DNA from: Treponema sp.
Lineage (GTDB): Bacteria > Spirochaetota > Spirochaetia > Treponematales > Treponemataceae
Length of the DNA: 38,354 bases
Direction: 5' to 3'
NCBI GenBank assembly: GCA_017449265.1
Contig: JAFSJW010000097.1
Location: 1 to 38,354, forward strand
Below the pieces are notes generated by a model that saw only the letters and a list, made by a program, of their open reading frames with translations, was not told where the DNA came from and made no database searches. Position 1 is the first letter of the stretch, and the number at the start of each line of letters is the position of its first letter. Positions 37,845 to 38,354 of this stretch are shown here, one piece after another. The position numbers were made by a program, and so were the translations under genes.

Positions 37845-38145
37845 ACTTTTCTTCCTGCCAGTCCTTGCTGCTTATAAAAAAATGATCCCCTGAACGGCCG
37901 TCAATTCCTGTGGCAAATTCTATTCCGTCTTCAGGCCGCTGGTCCTTAAAATTTGAAAATGAATACCAGTAGGTGCATTCCACATCGTTGTCATCGTTAT
38001 CCACATATTCAGAGGGAAATTCATAGAAAAAGAAATAATTGCAGTCTTCCCTCTCTATTAAAGACTTTTCATCGATGGGAAGTTTAATTCCACAATTGTA
38101 TTTCGCAAAATTTTTTGACGCTTTTATAAATTCTTCTTTTGTCAT
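37843..38145 (-). CDS. Small hypothetical protein
   Basis: A 100-residue, acidic, soluble protein (no signal peptide or membrane segment). It begins with a helix MTKEEFIKASKNFAKYNC and continues with beta-rich, aromatic stretches (CNYFFFYEFPSEYVDNDDND, TYWYSFSNF). The make-up resembles small immunity- or SMI1-type domains, but no motif supports a claim. No strong Shine-Dalgarno. Promoter candidate TGCTATAAT at 38178-38186. It lies 3 nt ahead of micro-ORF 1 and thus heads the uup transcript unless uup has another promoter. Confidence 0.6.
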   Translation of the reverse strand: MTKEEFIKASKNFAKYNCGIKLPIDEKSLIEREDCNYFFFYEFPSEYVDNDDNDVECTYWYSFSNFKDQRPEDGIEFATGIDGRSGDHFFISSKDWQEEK

Positions 38146-38177
38146 TTTATATCACACAGATTCCTATTTTTGAAAGG

Positions 38178-38186
38178 ATTATAGCA
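38178..38186 (-). promoter_or_regulatory. Extended -10 promoter for the small hypothetical gene and uup
   Basis: Minus strand TGCTATAAT, about 33 nt before the ATG at 38145. A weak -35 (TTCAAC) lies 17 bp upstream. It is the only promoter seen for the uup operon. Confidence 0.5.
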
Positions 38187-38284
38187 TAAAACGAGGAAAG
38201 GTTGAATGTGTGTCAGGGGCTCCGCATTATATTGCATTTGCAGGAAAAATGGCGCGAGGGAGTAAAACGGCTTACGGGAACATT

Positions 38285-38337
38285 CGTTTTGTGCTGCCGC
38301 GGAAGCGGCAAATGTATATAATTACAAGCACAAAACG
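38285..38337. repeat. Nested inverted repeat at the right edge
   Basis: Outer arms CGTTTTGTGCT (38285-38295) and AGCACAAAACG (38327-38337), perfect over 11 bp. The inner hairpin is GCCGC-GGAA-GCGGC (38296-38309). No coding frame was identified in 38190-38354, so this may be a small RNA, a terminator of a gene beyond the window, or another dispersed element. Confidence 0.55.
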
Positions 38338-38354
38338 CATGTAGCAGGCTAGCC

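Overview
The window reads as chromosomal DNA of a saccharolytic, anaerobic spirochaete, most likely a gut or rumen Treponema. That placement is inference from gene content: several signal-peptide beta-barrel proteins and lipoproteins of treponemal style, a flavodiiron protein, glycogen enzymes, a pectate lyase beside an SGNH esterase, a TAXI-type binding protein and a Gx-type membrane protein. No tRNA, rRNA, CRISPR array, transposase or phage structural gene was seen.

Layout. 1-730 is the end of a TAXI solute-binding protein, closed by a terminator. 816-6642 (minus) holds a beta-barrel protein and a tightly overlapping operon: lipoprotein, Gx-type membrane protein, EcfT-like membrane protein, HrpB helicase. 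6726-7545 is a Phd/PIN toxin-antitoxin pair. purA follows at 7751-8977 (minus). 9268-13156 is a divergent pair, an SGNH esterase with a C-terminal membrane anchor and a PL1 pectate lyase lipoprotein, then a hairpin-rich leader and putP (13593-15161). 15190-18085 (minus) holds an ABC permease and binding protein and an iron alcohol dehydrogenase. 18143-22186 is an XRE regulator facing a lipoprotein plus outer-membrane-protein operon across three repeated palindromic operators. 22197-26919 carries housekeeping genes: flavodiiron protein, PF06541 membrane protein, YgiQ radical SAM protein, nucleoside deaminase and NifU-like protein. 26974-29242 looks like a small accessory island: an XRE gene split by a frameshift, three small AT-rich genes under an operator-laden promoter, and a DUF2281/PIN toxin-antitoxin pair. 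29426-34031 (minus) is glgX-glgP. The right end has a beta-barrel protein, an ABC-F (Uup) ATPase, two tandem 98-bp repeats that form micro-ORFs, and a small unknown gene.

The strongest non-gene signal is a family of mosaic, hairpin-rich dispersed repeats. Copies sit directly behind stop codons (purA, SGNH esterase, pectate lyase, ygiQ, glgP), in three cases between the stop codon and the gene's own terminator. Related blocks also occur in frame inside uup, and unrelated or more diverged palindromic segments occur in frame inside hrpB and ygiQ. Stem changes between copies are compensatory, which suggests that the folded form matters. A second theme is that several genes without a Shine-Dalgarno have a good -10 box only 6-9 nt before the ATG, suggesting leaderless mRNAs.
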